Source of the DNA: Halomicrococcus gelatinilyticus
Lineage (GTDB): Archaea > Halobacteriota > Halobacteria > Halobacteriales > Haladaptataceae
Reading direction: 5' to 3'
Assembly: GCA_024227995.1 (NCBI GenBank)
Contig: CP100465.1
Location: forward strand, 2,604,001-2,668,000
Length of the DNA stretch: 64,000 nt
A program made the translations under genes and the position numbers. Shown here in pieces: positions 17,956 through 27,146 of the stretch. Under the pieces are notes generated by a model that ran no database searches, had not been told where the DNA came from, and worked only from the letters and a program-made list of their open reading frames with translations. The stretch's first letter is position 1. Every line of letters starts with the position of its first letter.

Positions 17956-19320
17956 ATGGACCTGTTCGGAACCGCGGGTATCCGTGGAGACGTGGTGGAG
18001 CGGGTGACGCCGGAGCTCGCGCTCGCCGTCGGGCGGGCCGCCGGCCGACCGGGCGAGGAGTTCGTGGTCGCCCGCGACGGACGCGAGACGGGGACGGCCC
18101 TCGCCGCGGCGGTCGAGGCCGGACTGGAGAGCGCGGGGGCGGACGTCCACCGCGTCGGGCAACTGCCGACGCCTGCGCTGGCGTTCGCCTCCCAGGGGCG
18201 GCGCGGCGTGATGGTGACCGCGAGCCACAACCCGCCGACCGACAACGGCATCAAGCTGTTCGTCGACGGCGAGGAGTACGACCGCGAGGCCGAGCGCGCG
18301 GTCGAGCGTCGCGTCGCGGACGACCCCGCGCCGGTGGCCTGGGACGAGTGGGGCGACGGCGGTCGCGAGGACGTGCTCGATACGTACCGCGAAGCGGTCG
18401 TCGAGTACGCCCGCCGGTACGGTGCACCCCTGGACGGCGTCCACGTCGCCGTCGACTGCGGCAACGGGATGGCGAGCCTGGCCACGCCGCAGGTGCTCCG
18501 GGCGCTCGGGGCGACGGTCGTCACGCTCAACGCCAACGTGGACGGTCACTTCCCCGGCCGCGAGAGCAAGCCGACGCCCGAGACGCTGACCGACCTGCGG
18601 GCGTTCGTCGGCGACGCCGACCGGTTCGCGTTCGGCATCGGTCACGACGGCGACGCCGACAGAATCGTCCTCGTCGACGCAGACGGCGAGGTCGTCCACG
18701 AGGACACCGTCGTCGCGGTGCTCGCCGAGCAGTACGTCGAGTCGAGCGACGTCGGCGACCCGGTCGTCGTGACGACGCCCAACGCCTCGGCGCGCATCGA
18801 CGAGCGCGTGCGTGCGGCCGGCGGTCGCGTCGAACGCGTTCGCCTGGGGGCGCTCCACGAGGGCATCGCCGCGGCGCTGGCCGACGGCGGCCGGGACACC
18901 GAGGTCGTCTTCGCGGCCGAACCCTGGAAGCACGTCCACACGCAGTTCGGCGGCTGGATCGACGGCGTCGCGAGCGCGGCGGTGCTCGCCCGCCTCGTCG
19001 CTGCGGCCGACGGCGTCGACGCCCTCCGCGCGGACGTGACCGAGCGTCCGTACCGCAAGGTGAGCGTGCCGTGCCGCGACGACGCGAAGACGGGGGCGAT
19101 GGACCGCCTGCGGACGGCGGTTCCGGACTCGTTCCCGGACGCGACGGTGGACACGGAGTACGGCGTGCGCGCAGAACTGCCGGACGGCTCGTGGGTGCTC
19201 GTCCGGCCGAGCGGGACCGAGCCGTACGTGCGCGTCTACGCCGAGAGCGAGGACGTCGACGCGCTCGTCGACGACGCGACGGACGTCGTCCAGTCGGCCG
19301 TGTCGGAGGCGGAACGGTAG
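17956..19320 (+). CDS. Phosphohexomutase (phosphoglucomutase/phosphomannomutase/GlmM family)
   Basis: This 454-residue alpha-D-phosphohexomutase interconverts sugar 1- and 6-phosphates. It has the N-terminal FGTAGIRG, the phosphoserine loop TASHNPPTDNG, the Mg-binding loop HDGDADR and the phosphate loop RPSGTEPYVRVY. The sugar-binding loop, usually GEESG or GEMSGH, is replaced here by AEPWKHVHTQFGGW, so substrate preference may differ; glucosamine-, mannose- or glucose-phosphate are all possible. The ATG at 17956 begins the conserved MDLFGTAGIRG, and an upstream in-frame start adds eight unsupported residues. A T6 run after the stop is a likely terminator. Confidence 0.85.
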   Translation: MDLFGTAGIRGDVVERVTPELALAVGRAAGRPGEEFVVARDGRETGTALAAAVEAGLESAGADVHRVGQLPTPALAFASQGRRGVMVTASHNPPTDNGIKLFVDGEEYDREAERAVERRVADDPAPVAWDEWGDGGREDVLDTYREAVVEYARRYGAPLDGVHVAVDCGNGMASLATPQVLRALGATVVTLNANVDGHFPGRESKPTPETLTDLRAFVGDADRFAFGIGHDGDADRIVLVDADGEVVHEDTVVAVLAEQYVESSDVGDPVVVTTPNASARIDERVRAAGGRVERVRLGALHEGIAAALADGGRDTEVVFAAEPWKHVHTQFGGWIDGVASAAVLARLVAAADGVDALRADVTERPYRKVSVPCRDDAKTGAMDRLRTAVPDSFPDATVDTEYGVRAELPDGSWVLVRPSGTEPYVRVYAESEDVDALVDDATDVVQSAVSEAER

Positions 19321-19332
19321 CCACGCATTACC

Positions 19333-19338
19333 GCGAAT
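19333..19338 (+). terminator. T6 terminator of the phosphohexomutase gene
   Basis: TTTTTT lies 13 bases after the TAG stop of the phosphohexomutase in otherwise G+C-rich DNA. Archaeal intrinsic termination uses such T-runs without needing a hairpin. The following lipoprotein gene has its own A/T-rich upstream element (TTTATCAGG, about 19376). Confidence 0.5.
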
Positions 19339-19409
19339 CTGCTTTTTTCCGGAGTTATGGCGCCGAAGCGGTGGGTTTATCAGGAACAATCGGCCTCAGT
19401 AACGAACAG

Positions 19410-20477
19410 ATGACGAATATTGACAAACAACGACGACGCTTGATGAAAACTGGCGGCGCGCTCGGCATCGGCGGGCTCGCCGGCTGTCTCGGCAGTCTTC
19501 CTGGAAGCGGCGGCGAGAAGACGAACGTGGGCATGGTGTACGCTCTCGGCGGCAAGGGCGACGACTCCTTCAACGAGATGGCGTTCAACGGCATCAAGGA
19601 GGCCAAGGAGGACATGAACGTCGCCTACGACGAGGTCGAACCGGAGGGTGCGAGCGAGTTCAAGACGCTCCAGCGGAAGTACGCCTCCTCGACGAATCCC
19701 GACTACGACCTCGTCAGTTGCATCGGGTTCGTCCAGACGGACGCGCTGAAGAAGAACGCGGAGAACTTCCCCGACCAGAACTTCATGCTGGTCGACAGCG
19801 CGGTGGAGAAGGACAACGTCGCCAACTACGTGTTCAAGGAGGAGGAGGGCTCCTTCCAGGTCGGTCACCTCGCCGGCCTCATGACGACCAGTGACTTCAG
19901 CAAGGGCGGCGGGTCGACGAACGACGACAAGGTCGTCGGCTTCGTCGGCGGCAAGAAGAACCCGCTCATCCAGAAGTTCGAGGCTGGCTTCAAGGCCGGC
20001 GCGAAGCACGCCGACGGCGACATCGAGGTCAAGTCGGTGTACGTCGGTTCCTGGAGCGACGTCCAGGGCGGCAAGGAGACCGCCCTCACGATGTACAACC
20101 AGGGCGCGGACGTCGTCTACCACGCCGCGGGCGGCACGGGCAACGGCGTGTTCAAGGCGGCCAAGGAGGAGGGCCGCTACGCCATCGGCGTCGACTCAGA
20201 CCAGTCGGTGAGCGCAGACTCCTACGCCGACTGGATCGTCGCCAGCATGGTCAAGCACGTCGACACGGCCGTCTACAACGCGGTCGAGTCGGTCTCCAAC
20301 GGCAACTTCGAGGCTGGCACCAACGCTCTCGGCCTGGAGAAGGGCGGCGTCGAGGCGGTCATCGGCCAGAACTACACCGACGCAATCCCGGACTCGATGA
20401 CTTCGAAGCTGGAGACGTCGAAGCAGAAGATCGTCGACGGGGACATCTCGATCCCGACCGACCCGAAGAACGTCTGA
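19410..20477 (+). CDS. BMP/PnrA-family nucleoside-binding lipoprotein
   Basis: This 355-residue extracellular substrate-binding protein has a short twin-arginine leader (RRRLMKTGG) and lipobox LAGC at Cys26, followed by a BMP/PnrA-like periplasmic-binding fold. Typical elements are GMVYALGGKGDDSFNEMAF near residue 40, FVGGKKNPLIQKFEAGFKAG, and VYHAAGGTGNGVF. BMP proteins bind purine nucleosides. The next three genes encode the matching ATPase and two permeases in the same direction, so this is the receptor of a nucleoside importer. The strength of its own promoter is unclear; TTTATCAGG lies about 30 bases upstream. Confidence 0.9.
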   Translation: MTNIDKQRRRLMKTGGALGIGGLAGCLGSLPGSGGEKTNVGMVYALGGKGDDSFNEMAFNGIKEAKEDMNVAYDEVEPEGASEFKTLQRKYASSTNPDYDLVSCIGFVQTDALKKNAENFPDQNFMLVDSAVEKDNVANYVFKEEEGSFQVGHLAGLMTTSDFSKGGGSTNDDKVVGFVGGKKNPLIQKFEAGFKAGAKHADGDIEVKSVYVGSWSDVQGGKETALTMYNQGADVVYHAAGGTGNGVFKAAKEEGRYAIGVDSDQSVSADSYADWIVASMVKHVDTAVYNAVESVSNGNFEAGTNALGLEKGGVEAVIGQNYTDAIPDSMTSKLETSKQKIVDGDISIPTDPKNV

Positions 20478-20616
20478 GGTTACCGACGCGGACCCGCGGA
20501 CGGTGCTGCCGGTCGTGGCCGGCACGCCCCGCCGTCACTGACTCGCCGGAGGGAGGGGGCGGCGGCCGAGTCGGGCCTGGTTCCCCGACGCGCGAGGGCC
20601 GCGTCAACTGAGTTCA

Positions 20617-22197
20617 ATGAGTGCTCCTACCGTACATCTAGACGGAATCACGAAGCGGTTCCCCGGTGTCGTCGCCAACGACGACGTCGACCTCACCGTC
20701 GAGCGAGGCACCGTCCACGCCCTGCTCGGCGAGAACGGTGCCGGGAAGACCACCCTGATGAACGTCCTCTACGGGCTCTACCAGCCCACCGAGGGGACCG
20801 TCAGGGTGGCCGGCGAACCGCGAACGTTCGAATCGCCACGGGACGCCATCGACGCCGGCATCGGCATGATCCACCAGCACTTCATGCTCGTCGACACGAT
20901 GACCGTCGCGGAGAACATCGTCCTCGGCAACGAGCCCCGGAAGTGGGGCGGCCTGGTCGTCGACCACGAGCGCGCACGCGAGGAGGTCGTCGAACTGAGC
21001 GAGCGCTACGGGTTCGACGTGGACCCCGACGCCCGGGTCGAGGACGTCAGCGTCGGCGTCCAGCAGCGCGTCGAGATCCTGAAGGCGCTGTACCGCGGTG
21101 CCGACGTGCTCATCCTCGACGAGCCGACGGCGGTGCTGACGCCCCAGGAGGTCGAGGACCTGTTCGACGTCCTCGACGAACTGACCGACCAGGGGAAGAC
21201 GATCATCTTCATCACCCACAAGCTCGGCGAGGCGATGCACGCGGCCGACGACGTCACCGTCCTCCGGGACGGCGAGAACGTCGGCAGCGTCGACACCGAC
21301 GACGCGACCCGCGAGGGACTCGCCGAACTGATGGTCGGTCGCGAGGTCATCCTCGAGACCGACAAGGACGAGCGCCCGCCGGGCGACGTCGTCCTCTCCG
21401 TCGACGACCTCTCGGTCACCGACGACGCCGGCTACGAGACCGCCGCGGACATGAACTTCGACGTGCGCGAGGGCGAGGTGTTCGGCATCGCGGGCGTCGA
21501 CGGGAACGGCCAGACCGAACTGACCGAGGCCGTCACCGGGATGCGGACGCCCGACGGCGGACGCGTCGTCTTCGACGGTGAGGACGTGACCGACCGGTCC
21601 CGGCGCGAGCACATCGAGCGCGGGATGGCCTACATCCCCGAGGACCGCCAGGAGGAGGGGCTGGTCATGGAGTTCGACCTCGTCGAGAACAGCCTGCTCG
21701 GCAACCAGCACACCGAGCCGTACGCCGACACGGGTGGCATCGACTGGGAGTCCACCCGCGGTCACGCGGACGACGTCGTCTCGGAGTACGACGTCCGCCC
21801 GCCGGACGTGGAGGCCGAGGCGCACTCGCTCTCCGGCGGTAACCAGCAGAAGTTCGTCGTCGGTCGCGAGTTCAGCCGCGACCCCTCGCTGGTCGTCGCG
21901 TCCCACCCGACTCGCGGCGTCGACATCGGAAGCATCGAGTTCATCCACGACCGCCTGCTGGAGCTGCGCCAGGAGGGCAAGGCCGTGCTGCTCGTCTCCT
22001 CAAAGCTCGACGAGGTCCGGCAGCTCTCCGACCGCCTGGGCGTCGTCCACGACGGCGAGATCGTCGACGTGGTCGACCCCGATTCGGTCACCGAGGAGCA
22101 GCTCGGCATGCTGATGGCCGGCGAGGAACCCGCCTCGGTGCCGCAGATGGCGGCCCGCGTCGGCGGCGGCGCACCTGCGGGCGGTGGTGGCCGATGA
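20617..22197 (+). CDS. Nucleoside ABC transporter ATP-binding protein (double ATPase)
   Basis: This 526-residue protein has two ABC ATPase halves, as in ribose and nucleoside importers. Half one has Walker A GENGAGKTT (about residues 35-43), a non-canonical signature DVSVGVQQR and Walker B LILDEPTAV. Half two (from about 255) has a degenerate P-loop GVDGNGQTE and signature LSGGNQQK with ASHPTRGVD. One canonical and one degenerate site is normal in this family. The gene overlaps the next permease by ATGA and lies 139 bases after the lipoprotein gene, so one operon is likely. Confidence 0.92.
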   Translation: MSAPTVHLDGITKRFPGVVANDDVDLTVERGTVHALLGENGAGKTTLMNVLYGLYQPTEGTVRVAGEPRTFESPRDAIDAGIGMIHQHFMLVDTMTVAENIVLGNEPRKWGGLVVDHERAREEVVELSERYGFDVDPDARVEDVSVGVQQRVEILKALYRGADVLILDEPTAVLTPQEVEDLFDVLDELTDQGKTIIFITHKLGEAMHAADDVTVLRDGENVGSVDTDDATREGLAELMVGREVILETDKDERPPGDVVLSVDDLSVTDDAGYETAADMNFDVREGEVFGIAGVDGNGQTELTEAVTGMRTPDGGRVVFDGEDVTDRSRREHIERGMAYIPEDRQEEGLVMEFDLVENSLLGNQHTEPYADTGGIDWESTRGHADDVVSEYDVRPPDVEAEAHSLSGGNQQKFVVGREFSRDPSLVVASHPTRGVDIGSIEFIHDRLLELRQEGKAVLLVSSKLDEVRQLSDRLGVVHDGEIVDVVDPDSVTEEQLGMLMAGEEPASVPQMAARVGGGAPAGGGGR

Positions 22198-23366
22198 GCG
22201 ACGGACTGCGCGCGAAGGCGACGGCAGGCCTCCAGCGGCTGGTCGACGCGTCCACCCTGGAACGGCTCGGACTGAGCGTGGCCGCGCTGTTCGCCGCGCT
22301 GCTGGTCGGCGCGGGCCTGCTCCTGGCGTCCGGCTACAACCCCATCGTCGTGTACTACTGGCTGTTCTACGGCGCAATCGGCAGCTCGTTCAACGTCGCG
22401 CTCACGCTCCAGCAGATGACGCTGCTGCTGCTCACCGGTCTGGCGGTCGCGGTGTCGTTCCGCGCCGGGCTGTTCAACATCGGGACGCAGGGCCAGCTCG
22501 TGCTCGGGGCGCTGGCGACGGCGCTGACCGTGCTCGCGGTCGCGCCGGTCGTCCCCGGCGGCCTCGTCGGCACCCTCGTCCTCGTCCCGCTCGGCCTGCT
22601 GGCCGGCGCCGTCGTCGGCGGTGCGTACGGAGCCATCCCCGGCGCGCTGAAGGCGTACGCCGACGCCAACGAGGTCATCACCACCATCATGCTCAACTTC
22701 ATCGCGAGCGGGGTGGCGTTCTACCTCGTCAACAACTACTTCCGGGTGAGTTCGACGGTCGCGACCGAGAACGTCCCCGGGAACGCGAAGCTACAGCCCG
22801 TCGTCTTCCACCCGAGCTCGAGCTTCTCGATACTCGTGTTCATCGGCGCGCTGGCGCTCGTCGCCGGTATCTATCATCTCTTCAGGAACACTGCCTTCGG
22901 CTACGAGTTACGGACGAGCGGCCTCCAGCCGGCGGCGGCGTCCTACGCGGGCGTCGACGCCGAGCGCATGACGGTAGCGAGCATGACGCTCTCGGGCGCC
23001 GTCGGCGGGCTGGCAGGCGCCATCTTCGTGCTGATGGTCGAGGGGCGGTACATCGCCCCGCCCTCGCTCGGATTCGACGGCATCACCGTCTCCATCCTCG
23101 CCGGCAACAACCCGCTCGGGGTCGTTCCGGCGGCACTGCTGTTCGGCGTCCTCAAGAGCGGCGGGCTCACGGTCGGCTTCCAGACGGACGTCCCGCCCGA
23201 GCTCATCGGGGTGCTGCGCGGCCTCATCATTCTCTTCGTCGCCATGCCGGAGTTCTTCCGCATGCTCGGTGGCCACGTCGGCGTCGGGAACCGCGACGCG
23301 GTCGCGACGGACGGCGGGCAACCGGGCGAGACCGACGCCGACGAGGGAGGTGACGACGATGCGTAG
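22194..23366 (+). CDS. Nucleoside ABC transporter permease 1
   Basis: This 390-residue permease of the BPD_transp_2 (ribose/nucleoside) family has about ten hydrophobic helices. The family signature region is SFRAGLFNIGTQGQLVLGAL (about residues 89-108), and GAVGGLAGAIFVL occurs further on. It forms the transmembrane channel with the next gene's product. Its start overlaps the ATPase stop (ATGA) and its end overlaps the next permease by eight bases, so the genes are translationally coupled. The C-terminal tail after residue 350 is acidic and soluble. Confidence 0.9.
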   Translation: MSDGLRAKATAGLQRLVDASTLERLGLSVAALFAALLVGAGLLLASGYNPIVVYYWLFYGAIGSSFNVALTLQQMTLLLLTGLAVAVSFRAGLFNIGTQGQLVLGALATALTVLAVAPVVPGGLVGTLVLVPLGLLAGAVVGGAYGAIPGALKAYADANEVITTIMLNFIASGVAFYLVNNYFRVSSTVATENVPGNAKLQPVVFHPSSSFSILVFIGALALVAGIYHLFRNTAFGYELRTSGLQPAAASYAGVDAERMTVASMTLSGAVGGLAGAIFVLMVEGRYIAPPSLGFDGITVSILAGNNPLGVVPAALLFGVLKSGGLTVGFQTDVPPELIGVLRGLIILFVAMPEFFRMLGGHVGVGNRDAVATDGGQPGETDADEGGDDDA

Positions 23367-24408
23367 GAAGCACGCCCTGCTCGCCGCGGTCGCCGCGCTG
23401 GCCGTGGTCGCCGGTCTCGTCGTCGAGGTGTTCTTCCCGGCGAGCCCGGCGGCGGCGGTCGTCGGCGTCCTCAACGTGGACTACTTCCAGGCGTCGCTCC
23501 GGGTCGCCGTCCCCATCGCGTTCGCGGCGCTCGGTGGCATCTTCGCCGAGCGCAGCGGCGTCATCAACATCGGCCTGGAGGGACTGCTCATCATCTCCGC
23601 GTTCACCGGCATCGCCGTCAGCGGCTGGGCGAACGGAAGCGTCTCGCCCGGGATGGCCGCCTGGCTCGGCTTCTTCGCGGCCGTCGCCGCGAGCGCGCTG
23701 TTCGCGCTGCTGTTCGCGGTCGTCACCATCGACCTGAAGGCCGACCAGGTCATCGCGGGGCTGGCCGTCTGGCTCATCGCGCTCGGCCTGGCGCCCTACG
23801 CCACCCGCGTCATCTGGGGCAGCACCACCAGCGGCACGGTGCCGACGCTGGGCAACTGGGTCGTCCCCGGCCTCGCCGAGATACCGGTCGTCGGCCCCGT
23901 CTTCTTCGACGCCAACCCGACGGTGTACATGCTGCTCGTCGCCGTGCCGCTCTCGTGGTACGTGCTGCAGAGCACGCCGTTCGGCCGGTGGGTCCGCGCC
24001 AGCGGCGAGAACCCGCGCGCGCTCGACACCGCCGGCGTCAACGTGCGGAAGGTGCGCTACGCCAGCGTCCTGCTGTCGGGCGTCCTGTCCGGCGTCGGCG
24101 GCGCTGGCCTGTCGCTGTCGCTCGGCCAGTTCATCGGCAGCGGTGCGACGATGGTCGACGGTCGTGGCTGGATCGGCATCACCGCGTTCCTGTTCGGGAA
24201 CTACAACCCGGTCGGCGCGTTCGGCGCGTCGCTGCTGTTCGCGGCGCTCTCGGCGCTGGAGATCCGCCTCCAGACGCTCGGGTTCTCCGTCTCCCAGACG
24301 CTGATCCGACTCGTGCCGTACGTCGTCGTCATCGTCGTCCTGGCGTTCGTCGGGCGCACCCGGACGCCGGACGCCGCCGGCGACCACTACGAGTCCGGCG
24401 AGGAGTAG
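23359..24408 (+). CDS. Nucleoside ABC transporter permease 2
   Basis: This 349-residue second permease carries the family signature FAERSGVINIGLEGLLIISAF near residues 62-82 and GVLSGVGGAGLSLSLGQF in the middle. About nine helices are visible. The ATG at 23359 sits inside the end of permease 1, and a GGAGG at 23346-23350 gives a Shine-Dalgarno match seven to eight bases before it, which supports this start over in-frame upstream codons. The last 22 bases overlap the convergent gene on the minus strand. Confidence 0.9.
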   Translation: MRRKHALLAAVAALAVVAGLVVEVFFPASPAAAVVGVLNVDYFQASLRVAVPIAFAALGGIFAERSGVINIGLEGLLIISAFTGIAVSGWANGSVSPGMAAWLGFFAAVAASALFALLFAVVTIDLKADQVIAGLAVWLIALGLAPYATRVIWGSTTSGTVPTLGNWVVPGLAEIPVVGPVFFDANPTVYMLLVAVPLSWYVLQSTPFGRWVRASGENPRALDTAGVNVRKVRYASVLLSGVLSGVGGAGLSLSLGQFIGSGATMVDGRGWIGITAFLFGNYNPVGAFGASLLFAALSALEIRLQTLGFSVSQTLIRLVPYVVVIVVLAFVGRTRTPDAAGDHYESGEE

Positions 24409-25181
24409 TCCAGGTAGCGGTCGAGCGTCGCCCGCACCTCGTCCTCGTTCTCGACGTCCTCGCGGTCGAACGCCTGTTTCCCCTGGAACCACTCCGACCG
24501 GTGGAGGACGAGCGCCCTGTCGGTAAACTCCGCGCCGTCGAACGACGACCAGTCCAGCACTCGTCCCTGCAGGACGACGCCCTCGTCGCCGAGCGCGACC
24601 TCGCGTTCGGCCTGCGCGGGGAGGATGGCCGACAGCGCTCCCGAGACGGTGACGAACACGGTCGTCGACCCCGGGACAGAGTCGGCCCAGAGGTACAGCG
24701 CGCCGAACACGACCATCGCGACCGACAGCGGGAGGAGCGAGGCGACGACCAGTATCTTGCGACGCCGGGGCGACGGCCGCGCGGCGAACTCGACGAGGAC
24801 GGTCACGTCCTCGCGCTCGCGCCGCCGCAGGTGCTCGTAGGCGACCACCACGGCGAGGAACCCGACCAGCACCGCCAGCAGGCCGGCGCCCGCGGGGTGG
24901 ACGAAGAACGCCAGCGGGTCGAGGCCGGGCGGTCGCGTCACGAGCGGCCAGACGTACGCCACCGGAACGGCGACGAGCAGCAGGCCGGCCTGGAGGTTCC
25001 CCAGACTCGCCGCGAGGTCCGACGTGGCGTCCGCGGCGACGAATCCCACCGTTGCGCCCAGAAGAATCCCCACGGCGAACAGCGGCCAGGTCGGCCCCTC
25101 AACCGCGAGGGGGACCAGCGGGCCGACCAGGAGAGCGACGTAGGCGACGACCAGCGCGTCGAGATGACGCTCGCGGGACAT
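24387..25181 (-). CDS. Haloarchaeal membrane protein with a C-terminal soluble beta domain
   Basis: This 264-residue protein has about six hydrophobic helices (between residues 8 and 185) and a C-terminal soluble segment of about 75 residues (REVALGDEGVVLQGRVLDWS and VLHRSEWFQGKQAF) that resembles the membrane-associated PH-like domain found after such bundles. The function is unknown. TTTTTTGG on the minus strand (about 25207-25213) lies 26-31 bases upstream of the ATG at 25181, so the mRNA is leaderless and a 15-codon extension is rejected. Its 3' end is antisense to the nucleoside permease by 22 bases. Confidence 0.65.
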   Translation of the reverse strand: MSRERHLDALVVAYVALLVGPLVPLAVEGPTWPLFAVGILLGATVGFVAADATSDLAASLGNLQAGLLLVAVPVAYVWPLVTRPPGLDPLAFFVHPAGAGLLAVLVGFLAVVVAYEHLRRREREDVTVLVEFAARPSPRRRKILVVASLLPLSVAMVVFGALYLWADSVPGSTTVFVTVSGALSAILPAQAEREVALGDEGVVLQGRVLDWSSFDGAEFTDRALVLHRSEWFQGKQAFDREDVENEDEVRATLDRYLDYSSPDS

Positions 25182-25366
25182 GTACGACGATGATACCTTG
25201 CAGGCCAAAAAATCTGTGTGGCCCACGGGTCGCGCCAGTCCGGTTCCTCGTCCGAACGTTTATACGCGATACCGGGACCAGACGGAGTGATGGGCGACGG
25301 AGAACGGGCGAGGGCGGAGAAACGACCTGCAGCGTCGGCAGCGTCGGCGAGGAAGGAGGTGGTCGA

Positions 25367-26116
25367 CTAGTCGGTGCGGGGGATGGCGTACGCGCCGGCG
25401 GCGAAGAACGCCACCGCGAGGACGCCGAGCACGAGCAGGTCCGCACCAGCACCCGTCCCGGCGTACGTGACGTCCCGGACGCCGCGCGCGAAGTAGGTGA
25501 GCGGCGAGAGGTTCATCGCCGGCCGGAACCACGCCGGGAGCATCTCCGGCGGGACGAACGTCTCCGAGAGGAACAGGAGCGGGAGCGCGACGCCGTTGCT
25601 CGCGGCGACGACGCCGTCCTGCGAACTCGCGAGGCTGCCGAGTAGCGCGCCGAACCCACAGAACAGCGCGACGCCGATCGCGACGAAGACGGCGACGACG
25701 GGCAGCGACGCCAGCGCCACGCCCGCGCCGGTGAGTAATGCGACCAGCACCAGGATGATGCTGCTCGCCAGGCCGATGATGGCGACGTTGACGAGCGTGT
25801 GCGCCAGCAGCCACTCGGAGCGGGTCAGCGGCGTGGTCGTCAGCTTCTCGAACTGGTTGGATTCCCGGTGACGGGCGACGGTGTGTCCGATGCGCGACAG
25901 CGGCGTGAAGAGGACGACGACCGCGAGGTACCCGGGCACGTAGTAGCCCGGCGGCTCTGCGAACAGGCCGCCACCGCCGCCGGTCTGGACCAGCACGCCG
26001 AAGATGAGGATGAGGATGACCGGGAAGAAGAACGTGAAGAAGACGGCGGTCTTGCGGCGGGCGAACGACCGCCACGCCGCCCCGCTCTCCGCGGCGATGC
26101 GCCCGACGGCCGTCAT
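25367..26116 (-). CDS. ABC-2 type transporter permease
   Basis: This 249-residue ABC-2 membrane protein has six helices, starting after SFARRKTAVFFTFFFPVILIL. The family's conserved GLASSIILVLVALLTG helix and the SETFVPPEMLPAWFRPAMNL loop followed by PLTYFARGVRD are present. With the ATPase upstream (four-base overlap) it forms an exporter. Substrates of haloarchaeal pairs of this type, such as drugs, lipids or polysaccharides, cannot be inferred from sequence. Confidence 0.88.
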   Translation of the reverse strand: MTAVGRIAAESGAAWRSFARRKTAVFFTFFFPVILILIFGVLVQTGGGGGLFAEPPGYYVPGYLAVVVLFTPLSRIGHTVARHRESNQFEKLTTTPLTRSEWLLAHTLVNVAIIGLASSIILVLVALLTGAGVALASLPVVAVFVAIGVALFCGFGALLGSLASSQDGVVAASNGVALPLLFLSETFVPPEMLPAWFRPAMNLSPLTYFARGVRDVTYAGTGAGADLLVLGVLAVAFFAAGAYAIPRTD

Positions 26117-27048
26117 CGCTCACCTCCGACGGGGACCGGTTGCCCCACCGACGCTGTCGCGGCCCCGACCTCGTCGCCGGTGAGCCGGAGGTAGACGTCC
26201 TCCAGGTCCGGCTCCGTCCACGCTAGCGACTCGTACGCCACGTCGCGGTCCTCCAGCGCCGCGACGACGTCGCCGATGTCAGCGGGGTCGATGCCGTCGA
26301 ACACCAGGCCGGCGTCCGTCTCCTCGACGGCGAACCCGTCCGCGACGGCGTCTGCCGGCGCGTCCGTCTCGACGACGAGGCGACTCCGCCCGCCGTGTTC
26401 GGCGACGAGCGCCCGCGGGCCGCCGACGGCCACGAGGTCGCCGTCCGCGAGCAGACCGACCCGGTCGGCGAGGTGTTCGGCCTCGGCCATGTAGTGGGTC
26501 GTCAGGAACACCGTCGTCCCGCCGGCCGCGAGGTCCTCGACGAGCGACCAGAGCGCCCGTCGGCCCGCGGGGTCGATGCCGGTCGTCGGCTCGTCGAGGA
26601 AGAGGACGTCGGGGTCGTTGACCAGCGTCGCGCCGACGCAGACGCGGCGCTGCTGGCCGCCGGAGAGGTTCTCGTACCAGGTGTCGTCGGCGTCGGCGAG
26701 TCCCACCTCGTCCAGCACGTCGTCGACGGCGCGCGTCTCGTCGTACAGTCCCGCGTAGTAGCGCAGTAGTTCACGCGCCGTGAGCCGGGACGGCGGATCG
26801 AACGACTGCGGGAGCAGTCCGATGCGCGACCGGTCGACGGCCGCGGGGTCGTCGCCGTGCACCCGCACGCGTCCCTCGTCCGGCGTCGTCGTCCCGGTCA
26901 GGGCCCGGACGAGCGTCGTCTTGCCCGCCCCGTTCGGCCCGATGAGCGCGAACACCTCGCCCGCGTCGACCGAGAGGGAGACGCCGTCCAGTGCGGTGGT
27001 GTCGCCGTAGCGCTTGCGTACCTGCTCGGCGACGAGTGCGTCTGCCAT
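26113..27048 (-). CDS. ABC transporter ATP-binding protein (ABC-2 exporter)
   Basis: This 311-residue DRA/CcmA-type ATPase has Walker A LIGPNGAGKTTLVRAL (about residues 33-48), Q-loop GLLPQSFDPP, signature NLSGGQQRRV, Walker B VLFLDEPTTGID and the H-loop TTHYMAEAEHLADRV. A C-terminal domain of about 90 residues (from DLVAVGGPRALVAEHG) is typical of exporters. The ATG at 27048 precedes the conserved MADALVAEQVRKRYG; longer frames upstream are not supported. It overlaps the permease gene by ATGA. Confidence 0.92.
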   Translation of the reverse strand: MADALVAEQVRKRYGDTTALDGVSLSVDAGEVFALIGPNGAGKTTLVRALTGTTTPDEGRVRVHGDDPAAVDRSRIGLLPQSFDPPSRLTARELLRYYAGLYDETRAVDDVLDEVGLADADDTWYENLSGGQQRRVCVGATLVNDPDVLFLDEPTTGIDPAGRRALWSLVEDLAAGGTTVFLTTHYMAEAEHLADRVGLLADGDLVAVGGPRALVAEHGGRSRLVVETDAPADAVADGFAVEETDAGLVFDGIDPADIGDVVAALEDRDVAYESLAWTEPDLEDVYLRLTGDEVGAATASVGQPVPVGGER

Positions 27049-27146
27049 GGTCGCCCGTAGCTCTCGTCGGCAGGTAAGGGGTTCGGTTCCGGGACTGCGA
27101 GAGCGTCGGCCGACCGAAGCGACGGGCGCGTTCGCCGCGTCGGTCC

